From Reclinomonas americana ATCC 50394 (lineage: Eukaryota; Jakobida; Jakobea; Jakobida): a stretch of DNA of 64,000 nt. Below, in pieces: positions 8,850 through 17,914 of this stretch. The DNA lies in contig PS015009.1 of the NCBI GenBank assembly GCA_048213135.1, forward strand, positions 1,798,001 to 1,862,000, given 5' to 3'. A program made the position numbers and the translations under genes. Every line of letters starts with the position of its first letter. The first letter of the stretch is position 1. Under the pieces are notes generated by a model that worked only from the letters and a program-made list of their open reading frames with translations, searched no databases and had not been told where the DNA came from.

Positions 8850-10352
8850 TTAAAAACCCTGAATCTCCGGCTGGCGGTATTTCCACACCCGTTGCAGCAG
8901 TTTGATCTCGTAGGGATATTTATAAAAATTGATTTTATAACGAATGCCCGATGCGACATGCATCAGTTTACGTTTCACGTTGTTCAGGCGTATATCCGAT
9001 ACCGTTGGGTAGTACCCGTTGAGTACGGTTTCGAAATTCCGGATCTTATCGATCATCTCCGGTTTAAGCCATGGGGTGAGCGGGTTCTTCCTCAGGTCGA
9101 AACGTTCCCATTCCGGGCTTACCCAATCCTCCAGTTTTTCGGGGAAGCTGAAACCCGCCGCCAGTACCTGTTCATAAAGTTCAGAGCCTTCTGTTGGAAC
9201 CGGGCTGTAGGTATACAATACGATCTCAGTCCGTGGATTAACGGCCTTTACTTTTTTGATGAAATTGATATCAAAGTCGATCTGTGCCATTACCTTTTCC
9301 GGGGTAGGCGCCGGGGTACCCAGCACAAAAGAATATTCGGGAATGATGTCGAATTTTTTCAGCCGCTTCGCGAAACGGATGATCTGTTCGCCGGTCTGTG
9401 TACCACCTTTATCCAGTTGGTGCAGCACATCATCATTACCGCTTTCGGCACCGAAGAAAATAATGCGGCAGCCGGCTTCCCGCAGCAGGGCCAGCGATTC
9501 GTCCCTGAACCGGTCCATGGTATCGATGCGGGCCATGCCCCACCAGTTCATCTTTTCGGGCCTGATGAGTTTCGAAAATTCCACCACTCTTTTTTCGGAA
9601 ACAAAAAAGTTATTGTCGTGAAATTCGATGGCATCGGCACCCCATTTATCTTTTATATATTTCACATCATTATAAACCTGTTGTGCTGTTTTAGCTTTCC
9701 AACGGCCTTCATAAGTAGGTACCACGGCGCAAAAAGAACAGGTGAACGGGCAGCCAATGCTGGAATGGTAAGCCAGTGTTTTATTGCCGAGGTAAGTCTT
9801 ACCCAGGTATTTTTCCCGGATAGAATAAAAGCGGTCTATTTTATCGTATGGCAATGCCGGCAGTGTGTCCTGTTCAATGAGGCTTTCCTTTGGGTTTTTG
9901 ATGATGTCGCCATTGGCAGTATAGATAAGGTTCCTGATGAGTTCATACGGTTCATTATTTTCCAGCGCGTCAATCAGGCTGGGAAAAGCATGATCGCCGG
10001 GGCCATTGATCACAAAGTCAACATACCCCGAGCGAAGGATCACTTTATAATGATTGGTGGGAAAATAGCCGCCCCAGATGATCACAGTACCCGGGAACCG
10101 TTCTTTTATCGATTTGGAAAAAGGAATGGCCTGCCGGGTCTGCGGACCGGGCATTACCGTTATGCCCAGGTAGCCAAATTCGCCGGTTGCCAGGTAGTCC
10201 ATAATACGCTGCAGGGGATTGCTTTCGCAATTGCCGTCAACTACCACCCACTCATGTTTGCCCTCTATTGACGCGGCAATATTGAGAATGGAATTAGGAA
10301 TGCGGTGCTTCGCGATGGCGCTTTGAGGATTGAACAGGATGACCTTCTTCAT
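8850..10352 (-). CDS. B12-binding-domain radical SAM protein (second copy in operon)
   Basis: 500 residues, first gene of the minus-strand operon. The N-terminal cobalamin-binding-like domain has GYLGITVMPGPQTRQA, VIIWGGYFPTNHYKVIL and VDFVINGPGDHAFPSLIDAL, the GG-x-H/GEGE pattern of BchE-type proteins; the D-x-H-x-x-G ligand motif is absent (the aligned place reads VVDGNCESNP). The radical SAM cluster is SSIGCPFTCSFCAVV near residue 201, then IEFHDNNFF and FFGAESGNDDVLHQLDKGGT. It is related in architecture to the other 500-residue protein in the operon but clearly diverged. Enzymes of this class perform C-methylations or ring chemistry on lipids and sugars. No product can be assigned. Confidence 0.87.
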   Translation of the reverse strand: MKKVILFNPQSAIAKHRIPNSILNIAASIEGKHEWVVVDGNCESNPLQRIMDYLATGEFGYLGITVMPGPQTRQAIPFSKSIKERFPGTVIIWGGYFPTNHYKVILRSGYVDFVINGPGDHAFPSLIDALENNEPYELIRNLIYTANGDIIKNPKESLIEQDTLPALPYDKIDRFYSIREKYLGKTYLGNKTLAYHSSIGCPFTCSFCAVVPTYEGRWKAKTAQQVYNDVKYIKDKWGADAIEFHDNNFFVSEKRVVEFSKLIRPEKMNWWGMARIDTMDRFRDESLALLREAGCRIIFFGAESGNDDVLHQLDKGGTQTGEQIIRFAKRLKKFDIIPEYSFVLGTPAPTPEKVMAQIDFDINFIKKVKAVNPRTEIVLYTYSPVPTEGSELYEQVLAAGFSFPEKLEDWVSPEWERFDLRKNPLTPWLKPEMIDKIRNFETVLNGYYPTVSDIRLNNVKRKLMHVASGIRYKINFYKYPYEIKLLQRVWKYRQPEIQGF

Positions 10353-10447
10353 ATGTCCTTAATCGGCATTTCACAGTAAAAGGTTGCCTGTTTTTTGTAC
10401 TGCTTTATGCTTACTTTTATCCGCATACACTGCTAAAATCATACACT

Positions 10448-11182
10448 TTGATCCGGAAATTATTATCCCGTTTTTTTAAACCCAAAACTGTGGATCCCGA
10501 GCAGGCTTACGACTGGTGGGCCGCCGATTATGACAGTCAGCCAGATAACCTGATGCTGGCCCTGGATGAACAGGTATTCGGCTCCCTGTTGCAGGAAATG
10601 AGCCTTGCGGGGAAACAGGTTATCGATGTGGGTTGTGGTACCGGCCGGCACTGGAACCACCTGCTGAGCGGTCACCCGGCTTCCATTACCGGTTATGACG
10701 TATCGGAAGGGATGCTGAAAAAACTGCAGGAAAAATTCCCGGGTCAGCACACCGTCAAGCTCAATGATCACCGGCTGGAAGCTACGGCTTCCGCTTCGGC
10801 AAATCTGCTCATTTCCACGCTCACCGTAGCGCACATCAGTAATATAAAGGAGACCTTACAGGAATGGGACCGTGTGGTGAAACCCGGCGGGCACATCATC
10901 ATCACTGATTATCACCCCAACGCACTGGCAAGAGGCGGGCGCCGTACATTCAAACACAATACCGAAACGGTGGCGATTACCAATAATGTGCATCCCGTGC
11001 CGGATGTGATTGCCATGGCCGGGCAACTGGGCTGGCAACTGCTGCGATTGGAGGAGAGGAATATTGACGACACGGTAAAACACTTTTATGAAAAACAGCA
11101 GGCCCTTTCCCTTTTTGAAGCGTTCAAAGGAACGCCCATCATTTACGGGTTGCTGCTGGTAAAAAATAATGCTGCTCAGTAA
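10448..11182 (+). CDS. Class I SAM-dependent methyltransferase, TTG start
   Basis: 244 residues. Motif I is VIDVGCGTGRHWNHLLSG, followed by ITGYDVSEGMLKKLQ, the acceptor-proximal ANLLISTLTVAHISNI and the post-motif VKPGGHIIITDYHPNALARG. It resembles UbiE/BioC-like small-molecule methyltransferases. The start is TTG at 10448; the next in-frame ATG lies too far inside the fold. It is divergent from the radical SAM operon across a 95-base gap and overlaps the amidohydrolase start by 14 bases, so it probably belongs to the same pathway as both. Confidence 0.83.
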   Translation: MIRKLLSRFFKPKTVDPEQAYDWWAADYDSQPDNLMLALDEQVFGSLLQEMSLAGKQVIDVGCGTGRHWNHLLSGHPASITGYDVSEGMLKKLQEKFPGQHTVKLNDHRLEATASASANLLISTLTVAHISNIKETLQEWDRVVKPGGHIIITDYHPNALARGGRRTFKHNTETVAITNNVHPVPDVIAMAGQLGWQLLRLEERNIDDTVKHFYEKQQALSLFEAFKGTPIIYGLLLVKNNAAQ

Positions 11183-12290
11183 TGTACATATCACGGGTAA
11201 AGAAGGCGTATATGATATCCATATCCGGGAAGGGAAAATCCAGTCGATAGAACCCTGCACCGGCACTGAGGAGGGATGGAACATGCAGAGAGCACTTGCC
11301 TTTCCCGGGCTGATCAACTCCCACGACCACCTCGAATTCAATTGCTATTCGTACACAGGTAACCGTAAGTATGCGAATTACCGCGACTGGGGAAACGACA
11401 TCCAGCAGAACAACAGGGCCGAAATAGACCGGGTTTTACGTATACCCGAATACCTGCGTATGCGCTGGGGCATGTATAAGAACATGATCAATGGCGTTAC
11501 TACAGTTGTGCACCATGGCAAACCTATTGCCCGGGGCGATTACCCGGTACATATTGTCCAGTCCTGCCAAAGCCTGCACTCTGTTGGTTTTGAGCCCCGC
11601 TGGAAATGGAAACTGAACCATCCGCTGAAAATGGGCATCCCTGTAGCGATGCATGTTGGTGAGGGCACCGACGAGCTGGCCAAAGAAGAAACCCGGGAGC
11701 TGCTGCGCTGGAATCTTTTAAAAAGAAAAGTTGTAGCGGTACACGGGGTGGGAATGACAGAGGACATAGCGAAAGGCTTTCATGCTCTCGCCTGGTGCCC
11801 GGCTACTAATTTTTTTTTGCTGGGAGCCACAGCGCAGGTGGACAAATTAAAAAAACATTTACCCATCATTTTCGGAACGGATTCCACACTTACGGCGTCT
11901 TGGAATATATGGGATCAGCTGCGTGAGGCCAGGGCCACCGCCCTGCTCAACGATGAGGAATTGTTGGATTCCGTTACCCGTGAGCCATCTGCTGTATGGA
12001 ATTTGCATGAGAGGGGGACTCTTTCCCCGGGAATGATGGCCGATATTGTTATTACTCAATCAAATGATTTTTTTTCGACAGATCCGTGTCACATCCTGCT
12101 GGTATTGCGGGAAGGCCGGCCGGAACTGGCTGACCCGGTTTTTGAGGGAGTGATCAATAACATCGAAAAAGATACCTGCAACACCTGTTTTGTACAGGGC
12201 ATAAAAAAATATGTCAGGGGAGATATAGCTGGGTTGATAAAAGAGGTGCGGCACTGGTGCCCTGGCATTGAATTACCTGTTACCGTTTAA
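11169..12290 (+). CDS. Amidohydrolase family protein (ATZ/TRZ-like)
   Basis: 373 residues of the metal-dependent hydrolase superfamily. Metal ligands are visible in order: H-D-H in LINSHDHLEF near residue 55, His in VAMHVGEGTDE, His in VVAVHGVGM, and Asp in IIFGTDSTLTA, which suits a mononuclear deaminase or chlorohydrolase-type site. The flanking small beta-sandwich is seen at the N-terminus (IHIREGKIQSIEP) and C-terminus (GTLSPGMMADIVIT). Such enzymes hydrolyse C-N bonds in heterocycles, amides or N-acyl groups. It overlaps the upstream methyltransferase by 14 bases and precedes a glycosyltransferase, an unusual setting that points to a specialised metabolite or modified sugar rather than nucleotide salvage. 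Confidence 0.83.
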   Translation: MLLSNVHITGKEGVYDIHIREGKIQSIEPCTGTEEGWNMQRALAFPGLINSHDHLEFNCYSYTGNRKYANYRDWGNDIQQNNRAEIDRVLRIPEYLRMRWGMYKNMINGVTTVVHHGKPIARGDYPVHIVQSCQSLHSVGFEPRWKWKLNHPLKMGIPVAMHVGEGTDELAKEETRELLRWNLLKRKVVAVHGVGMTEDIAKGFHALAWCPATNFFLLGATAQVDKLKKHLPIIFGTDSTLTASWNIWDQLREARATALLNDEELLDSVTREPSAVWNLHERGTLSPGMMADIVITQSNDFFSTDPCHILLVLREGRPELADPVFEGVINNIEKDTCNTCFVQGIKKYVRGDIAGLIKEVRHWCPGIELPVTV

Positions 12291-12303
12291 ATGAGAAGAA
12301 TCA

Positions 12304-13422
12304 ATGAAACTGGCAGACCTCAATTATCATTGTCACACCGATATCACCGACCCCTATGAAGTGATCAGCCTGCACGCACTCAGCTCAGGCTATATTGATC
12401 CCATCAGCCGGCATCTTGAACTGCTGCTTATCAAACATATGGCGCATGAAGCCCTGGTAAGAGAGGAGGGTGTTAATTATCATTTTTTTAAAAGCCGCAA
12501 CAGGTCCTGGTATATCCCTTCCCGTACACACCGTTTTCTTAAAAAGGCAAAACCGGATGTGATACTTGTGCAGGGTTTTGTTTTCCCCCTGCAGGTGATG
12601 GCATTGCGCAGGGCGCTGGGAAAAAATGTAAAAATTCTGTTGCAGCATCACGGAGAAAGGCCCTTTAAGGGTATAAAGGGATGGTTGCAGCGGCGTGCCG
12701 ATAAAAGTGTCAGCGCTTACCTGTTTACCGCCAAAAATAATGCCCGGCCCTGGCTTGACGCAGGCATCATCAGCAATGAAAATAAATGCCGCGAACTGCT
12801 GAGTGCGTCCAGCCCATTTTCCAATATTTCAAGGAAAAATAATAATTCCCCGGTTCAACTCGCCGGTCAGCCAACATTCCTGTGGGTGGCCCGGCTTAAT
12901 GAGAATAAAGATCCCCTCACAGTTGTGCAGGCATTCCTGCGTTTCCTGGAACAATCGCCAGGCGCACAATTGTATATGATCTATCAAACAGAAGAACTCC
13001 TTCCTCAGTTGCAGCAATTGGTGGAGCATTATCCGCAATGGCTGTCTTCCATTCATTTCTGCGGAAAAAAAGAAAGAACCGAGCTGGAAGATTGGTACAA
13101 TGCCGCCGACTTTTATATTTCAGGAAGCCACCGGGAAGGAAGTGGCTATGCCCTGGCTGAAGCGATGGTCTGTGGCTGTATTCCCGTTGTAACGAATATC
13201 CCTTCTTTTATAAAAATGACCGATGATGGAAAGATGGGTTTTATTTTTGAACCGGGTGATGCGGACAGTTGCTATGCTGCATTGCTGCGCACCACGAATA
13301 TTGATAAGGACCAGGTAAGCGATCTGGTAGCAACTTACGCCATGAAGCACCTGGGTTATGAAGCTGTAGCCAGCCAGTTGCTGGCCATCGCTTATGAAAC
13401 AGTCAATCATAAAGACGCATAA
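12304..13422 (+). CDS. Glycosyltransferase family 4
   Basis: 372-residue GT-B enzyme. The donor-binding half has PTFLWVARLNENKDPLTVVQ, IHFCGKKERTELEDWYNAAD and the E-x7-E region HREGSGYALAEAMVCGCIPV, typical of retaining GT4 transferases. The N-terminal half (VILVQGFVFPLQVMALRRAL, LLQHHGERP) is the acceptor domain. It follows the amidohydrolase by 13 bases and its last 20 bases overlap the 3' end of a convergent glycosyltransferase. Acceptor and donor unknown. Confidence 0.86.
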   Translation: MKLADLNYHCHTDITDPYEVISLHALSSGYIDPISRHLELLLIKHMAHEALVREEGVNYHFFKSRNRSWYIPSRTHRFLKKAKPDVILVQGFVFPLQVMALRRALGKNVKILLQHHGERPFKGIKGWLQRRADKSVSAYLFTAKNNARPWLDAGIISNENKCRELLSASSPFSNISRKNNNSPVQLAGQPTFLWVARLNENKDPLTVVQAFLRFLEQSPGAQLYMIYQTEELLPQLQQLVEHYPQWLSSIHFCGKKERTELEDWYNAADFYISGSHREGSGYALAEAMVCGCIPVVTNIPSFIKMTDDGKMGFIFEPGDADSCYAALLRTTNIDKDQVSDLVATYAMKHLGYEAVASQLLAIAYETVNHKDA

Positions 13423-14455
13423 ATGCCGCGGCACTTACATTCATATCAAATGCGGCGCTGTCGGGAAATATGGGAGAAAAGACAGGTAATATAGCCGCCA
13501 CCCGCTGCGCCATTTCTTCCGCGTCGCCGGCAATGAACCAATTGGGAACAGCGTTATGCATGGGTTGTACAGAACTGATGACAGTACAGCCTGCATACAA
13601 TGCCTCCAGCGCAACTGTAGCAAAACCTTCATAAGAAGACGGGTGCAGCAAAATTTTACTGCGTTGTAATAAAGCGATCACCGAAGTATGATCCAATGCG
13701 CCGGTAAGCGTGATGTTATTATCAAGACCGGAATCACTGATCTTTTCCTGCAGCATTTTTCGCTCTCCCCCTTCGCCAATGATCATCACCCTGATGCCGG
13801 GAAAACGATCTTTCAGTTTTGCTACGGTATCCACCACCATACTGAACCGCTTTAAAGGAATAAGTGATCCGACAGCTATCATGTCGATATTTCTTTCACC
13901 CGTCTCACCACTGAACCGTGCAGGATCAACACCATTCGGTATGACATGTGCAGGCCGGGTGTGGTAATTTTTTTCGAAAGTGTCGGCCACAAAATCAGAG
14001 ATGGCTACGAGTTCGTCAGCGGTTGGTTGTATGCTTCGTATGAAAGTATTACCGGCTTTCGCATCCTGGCCCAGTATCCAGCAAAAATGCGGTAACCGGT
14101 GCAGGCGGGCAAAACGGCTGGCCATTAAGGCTGCTTCGCCACACCAGAAACTCAGCAAACCTTTGATGAGGCGCGTCTTTCCCAGGTTGTTCAGTTCCAA
14201 TCGTACCTGCCGCCATATCCACCTGCGAAAAATGCCACCGCTGTTACGGCCATTGAACGCGATAACCGTGTTGCCATACCATTCATATTTTTTTTTGACG
14301 AAAGGATACTGGAAGGCGAGGATGATAATTTTTATACCGGGGTATAATGCATTGAAACTGCGGATGAGCTGCTGCTGGGAAGTCAGACAACTGTCATCCG
14401 ACTCATCCCTGGCGAAGCCGGGAGACAATACCAGCAGTACAGGATCAGTTCTCAT
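13403..14455 (-). CDS. Glycosyltransferase family 4
   Basis: 350-residue GT-B enzyme. Marks are VIPNGVDPARF at the domain linker, MIAVGSLIPLKRFSMVVD, VMIIGEGGERKMLQEKI and ILLHPSSYEGFATVALEALY with its conserved E-x7-E. It is the last gene of the minus-strand group sugar transferase - GT2 - ABC exporter - GT4 and overlaps the exporter's 5' end by 11 bases. This tight coupling suggests it acts on the molecule that the exporter moves. The 3' end overlaps the convergent glycosyltransferase by 20 bases, so the two mRNAs are antisense at their ends. Confidence 0.87.
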   Translation of the reverse strand: MRTDPVLLVLSPGFARDESDDSCLTSQQQLIRSFNALYPGIKIIILAFQYPFVKKKYEWYGNTVIAFNGRNSGGIFRRWIWRQVRLELNNLGKTRLIKGLLSFWCGEAALMASRFARLHRLPHFCWILGQDAKAGNTFIRSIQPTADELVAISDFVADTFEKNYHTRPAHVIPNGVDPARFSGETGERNIDMIAVGSLIPLKRFSMVVDTVAKLKDRFPGIRVMIIGEGGERKMLQEKISDSGLDNNITLTGALDHTSVIALLQRSKILLHPSSYEGFATVALEALYAGCTVISSVQPMHNAVPNWFIAGDAEEMAQRVAAILPVFSPIFPDSAAFDMNVSAAAFMRLYD

Positions 14456-16091
14456 CGAGCGAAAGGGTTTTGTTGCACCAGGAAAGACTTTCCCTGTTGT
14501 GGCTGATGAGAATGATCATCTTACCATTATTGGCCAGTTGCGTGAAATACTGCAGCAGCCTTGTTTCTGATGCTTTGTCCAATTCATTGAAAGGCTCGTC
14601 GAGCAATATCAGGTCGGCATCTTTATATAAAGCCCTGGCAATGGCGATGCGCTGGCGCTGCCCGCCGCTGATGTTGCGGCCATTCTCGGTAATAACTTTA
14701 TCCAGTCCTTCGGGGTATTGACCGGATAGCTGATCGAGCCCTGTGGCCTTTACCACCTGCCCCAGTTTTTCCGTATCGCAGGGCCCGTCATCAAGTATAA
14801 TATTATTGCGGATGCTGTCGTGCAACAGGAATTGCTGCTGTTTGACATAAGCGATATGATCGCGGAACCCTTCCCTTTCGCTGCAACTGGTGATGCTGTT
14901 GTTGATGATCACATCGCCCGAAGCAGGCTCCAGGAAACCGGGTATCAGGTTCACCAATGTGGTCTTACCCCTGCCCGAAAGACCCGACACGCCCAGCATA
15001 TCGCCCTGCTGCAGGTGAAAGGAACAATCGCGGAGAACAGGTTTCCCGTCTGCATGGTACGCTACATGTTGCAGGGCGATGGACTCAATTCTTTGACCGT
15101 TGGGTTGAATACCTGCGGCAATACCGGCCCCGGGTAAAAGGGCTTCAGTCGTGAAGCTGTAAGTGCGGATCTGCCCGATACTGTTCAGGATCTTTACAAT
15201 ACCCGGGATGATCTTATAGGCTCCCGCCATAAACGCGGCAACCGTAACCAGCGGAACACCACCACTATGACTGTAATAACCAGCAACGATGAGCAGGAGC
15301 AGGCCCAGCACTGCGAATATTTCCAGCAACCGCGAAGGAATATGCTGAACAGCCAGCTGCCGGGACAGGAAGCGGTTGAAACTTTCCTGGTAACTGCTGT
15401 AACGGCGGGTAAAGAAATCGTGTTTCTGGTAAATATTACTCTCCACGTAACCGGCAACGGCTTCATGCAGGTACTGGATCGTTTTTTCACTCACCGGTTT
15501 GGCGGTGTTACGGATATGTGCCAGTTTCTTTTTCAGGAAAAGGGCGGTAAGTATAACCGGCACACTCAGCAAACCGGTCAGCAACAGGAACAGTAAAGGA
15601 TTATACAGGCAGATGGCTGTGGCCGTCAGCAAAACCAATATGGACTGTCCCGCTATCTGCTGCCAGCCTGCCAGCACATGATGGCCAAACTCTATCGGTT
15701 GCTGGCTGATGCTGCGCAACCATACGGAAGAATCGGTATGCACATGATCACGAAAATTGCCTTTCAGGTACTGTAATAATTTTTGTCTCGATAAACGGGC
15801 GGCCACGGTATAGGCAAAATAATATTGCCGGCTGATGATGGCATGTGCCACAATGTTCTTTACGGCAAACAACACTGCAAATGTGATGATGGGCAGTAAA
15901 GGATAAGTGTTGAACAGGGGAATACCCGACTGCATCTGAGCAACGGTATAAAAATTCAGCACATACACCAGCATGGCCATAAAGCCGATGTCGAGCAGGT
16001 TGATCACCACATCAAGCAGCAATTGCCAGCCCAGCCTTCTTTTTTCGGCAGGCAGCAATATGCGGGAGATATGTGATAAGGTGCTGATCAT
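14445..16091 (-). CDS. ABC exporter half-transporter (fused membrane and ATPase domains)
   Basis: 548 residues. The first 310 carry about six membrane helices of the type I exporter fold; the rest is one ATPase domain: Walker A GLSGRGKTTLVNLIPG, signature NISGGQRQRIAIARALY, Walker B and D-loop LILLDEPFNELD, and the H-loop MIILISHNRES. It would dimerise. Relatives include MsbA, PglK-like flippases and peptide or lipid exporters. Lying between glycosyltransferases, it likely flips a lipid-linked glycan or exports a glycosylated product. A membrane segment ending near VLNFYTVAQMQSG begins the N-terminal half. No partner half-transporter is present, so a homodimer is expected. Confidence 0.88.
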   Translation of the reverse strand: MISTLSHISRILLPAEKRRLGWQLLLDVVINLLDIGFMAMLVYVLNFYTVAQMQSGIPLFNTYPLLPIITFAVLFAVKNIVAHAIISRQYYFAYTVAARLSRQKLLQYLKGNFRDHVHTDSSVWLRSISQQPIEFGHHVLAGWQQIAGQSILVLLTATAICLYNPLLFLLLTGLLSVPVILTALFLKKKLAHIRNTAKPVSEKTIQYLHEAVAGYVESNIYQKHDFFTRRYSSYQESFNRFLSRQLAVQHIPSRLLEIFAVLGLLLLIVAGYYSHSGGVPLVTVAAFMAGAYKIIPGIVKILNSIGQIRTYSFTTEALLPGAGIAAGIQPNGQRIESIALQHVAYHADGKPVLRDCSFHLQQGDMLGVSGLSGRGKTTLVNLIPGFLEPASGDVIINNSITSCSEREGFRDHIAYVKQQQFLLHDSIRNNIILDDGPCDTEKLGQVVKATGLDQLSGQYPEGLDKVITENGRNISGGQRQRIAIARALYKDADLILLDEPFNELDKASETRLLQYFTQLANNGKMIILISHNRESLSWCNKTLSLDEN

Positions 16092-16100
16092 ATTTTTTAT

Positions 16101-17027
16101 TTACGTGGAAGATCTTTTGGGCCAGCGTACCAGGAAAACGGATGCCAGGTGGCGCAGTCTGTCGCCGGAGTACGCGGCTTTCGCCAGCAAGCGGAAGGCC
16201 CTGCTGTACTGCCGTTTCTCCAGTTGTTTTACCGCGGCTTCGGTAACCAGGTAAGCCCGTCTTTTGAGGGCGGTCTTTTTCAGCAGCGGATCATTACAGG
16301 TGGCGGCAAAATGCCCGTACAACCAGGCCGTCTGCTCGTGCGGCCGTTCAAAATGGTTGGTGCTGCGGCCCGCGTGCTCACGTATGCGTACCAGTGTTTG
16401 TGGCAGCGCTACAGCTTGGGCCTGTTGCGATAAACGCAGCACCAGTTCATAATCTTCACGGTACAGCAGTTCGGGGCGGGTGTCGAACCCGTCGAGGTTT
16501 TCAAATGACCTGCGGCTCAGCATCAGTGTACCAATGGCCGCGGTGGCAGTATTGGTGAGCAGTAATTCCGTAATGTTACCCGGGTAAGGATGATAGCCTC
16601 CCGATCTCAACGGAAGCGGCTGTCCTTCAGTATCCACCATTTCAAAACCGCCATAACACCAGCGTTCATCATCATCATCCAGTACCGCTAATTGTGCGCT
16701 GAGTTTGCCCGGCATCCAGGTATCATCAGAATCCAGGAAACAGATCCACCGGCCACAACCCGCCCTGGCACCGGCATTGCGCAGCAGGGCAATGTTGCCG
16801 GTATGTTCCATACGCAGGAAGCTGATGCGTTCATCGTTGAAAGAAGCAACCATGGCGGCGGTATCATCGGCAGAACCGTCGTCGGCGATCACCAGTTCCC
16901 AATGCGGGTAATCCTGCAGCAGTACAGACACGATGGCCTCGCGGAGCAATGCGCTCCGGTTGTAGGTGGGGATCACTATGGTAACCAGCGGTTGCAGGCA
17001 GTTGTTGTGTTTGATCGTTAAAAGCAA
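16101..17027 (-). CDS. Glycosyltransferase family 2
   Basis: 308-residue GT-A enzyme: PLVTIVIPTYNRSALLREAI at the N-terminus, WELVIADDGSADDTAAMVAS for donor binding, and the metal-binding CFLDSDDTW. After the catalytic domain, about 80 helical residues rich in Arg/Lys follow, common in membrane-associated members. The assigned start is TTG at 17027; no ATG lies upstream of the first conserved strand. It precedes the exporter by nine bases and follows the sugar transferase gene, so it likely adds the second sugar of a lipid-linked unit. Confidence 0.85.
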   Translation of the reverse strand: MLLTIKHNNCLQPLVTIVIPTYNRSALLREAIVSVLLQDYPHWELVIADDGSADDTAAMVASFNDERISFLRMEHTGNIALLRNAGARAGCGRWICFLDSDDTWMPGKLSAQLAVLDDDDERWCYGGFEMVDTEGQPLPLRSGGYHPYPGNITELLLTNTATAAIGTLMLSRRSFENLDGFDTRPELLYREDYELVLRLSQQAQAVALPQTLVRIREHAGRSTNHFERPHEQTAWLYGHFAATCNDPLLKKTALKRRAYLVTEAAVKQLEKRQYSRAFRLLAKAAYSGDRLRHLASVFLVRWPKRSST

Positions 17028-17095
17028 AGCGGCGCAAAGGGCAGTTCCTGTTCACTTTGCGCCGGCCTTGCCTTATTTGCGGTTTATTCAATATG

Positions 17096-17842
17096 CTATA
17101 GTCCTATCGCCCTGGCAATAGTATGCACGAAAACAGCGATGTCCATTTTCATGGTCCAGTGGCGGACATAAAAAATATCCATATTCACCCGTTCCTTCAT
17201 CATGCCAATATTTTCCGCTACGCCGGTATAGCCCATCACTTGCGCCAGGCCTGTAATACCGGGTTTCACTTTGTGGCGGTAACCATAATCGTGTATCAGT
17301 TCATCATACCGGATATTGTCGCTTGTCATATGCGGCCTGGGGCCGATGATGGACATATCGCCCAGCAATACATTGATGAACTGCGGCAGTTCGTCGAGGT
17401 AGTGGTCACGCAGGAAATGTCCCACCGGGGTAATGCGTTTGTCATTTTTCACTGCCGGTAAAATATCCGCGTCTATATTGGTGATCATGGAACGAAATTT
17501 CAGGCAGGTAAAAAGCTGGCCGTTGCGTTTATTCCTTTTCTGTAAAAAGAAAACCGGTCCCGGCGAATCGATTTTGATCAGCAGGGCAATGAGCGGGGTA
17601 AGCCAGGAGAGCAGGCCCACGATCACCACCAGGGAAACCAGTACATCCACCGCTCTTTTGATGTACCTGTTCCATCGGTTATCGAGCGGATGGTGGTGCA
17701 GGGGCGTGGAGGGGGCATGAAAACGCAGCAGGTGGTCAAACTCCTGCCGCAATTCATAATAGGAGGCGCCTCCCATACCGGTTTCCGCTATTTTCAGTTT
17801 CCCGGTGGAATAGGTGCTTATGGTTTTAACAACTCTCTTCAT
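17096..17842 (-). CDS. Polyprenyl-phosphate sugar phosphotransferase (WcaJ/PglC-like)
   Basis: About 248 residues from ATG 17842. The open frame continues upstream, but that part would run over galK and shows no homology. A single membrane hairpin (VDVLVSLVVIVGLLSWLTPL) precedes the conserved catalytic block DSPGPVFFLQKRNKRNG, FTCLKFRSM, LRDHYLDELPQFINVLLGDM, GPRPH and VKPGITGLAQVMGYTG. Such enzymes move a sugar-1-phosphate onto undecaprenyl phosphate and begin repeat-unit synthesis. The multi-span N-terminal domain of WbaP/WcaJ is absent, so this is the short PglC-like form with an added N-terminal stretch. It is the only initiating transferase in the window and so is a key gene for one of the glycans. 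Confidence 0.88.
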   Translation of the reverse strand: MKRVVKTISTYSTGKLKIAETGMGGASYYELRQEFDHLLRFHAPSTPLHHHPLDNRWNRYIKRAVDVLVSLVVIVGLLSWLTPLIALLIKIDSPGPVFFLQKRNKRNGQLFTCLKFRSMITNIDADILPAVKNDKRITPVGHFLRDHYLDELPQFINVLLGDMSIIGPRPHMTSDNIRYDELIHDYGYRHKVKPGITGLAQVMGYTGVAENIGMMKERVNMDIFYVRHWTMKMDIAVFVHTIARAIGL

Positions 17843-17914
17843 ATTCAGGTGTTTCCGTATATCCAATCGCAAGCAGTTTTTTAAAGGTTGCCCTTCATTT
17901 GTTAACTTGGGAAT

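Noticed and set aside
8763-10271. Long plus-strand ORF of about 500 codons
   Set aside because: It lies wholly opposite the radical SAM gene at 8850-10352, which has the CxxxCxxC motif; the protein from the other strand shows no family features. It is a shadow of codon bias.
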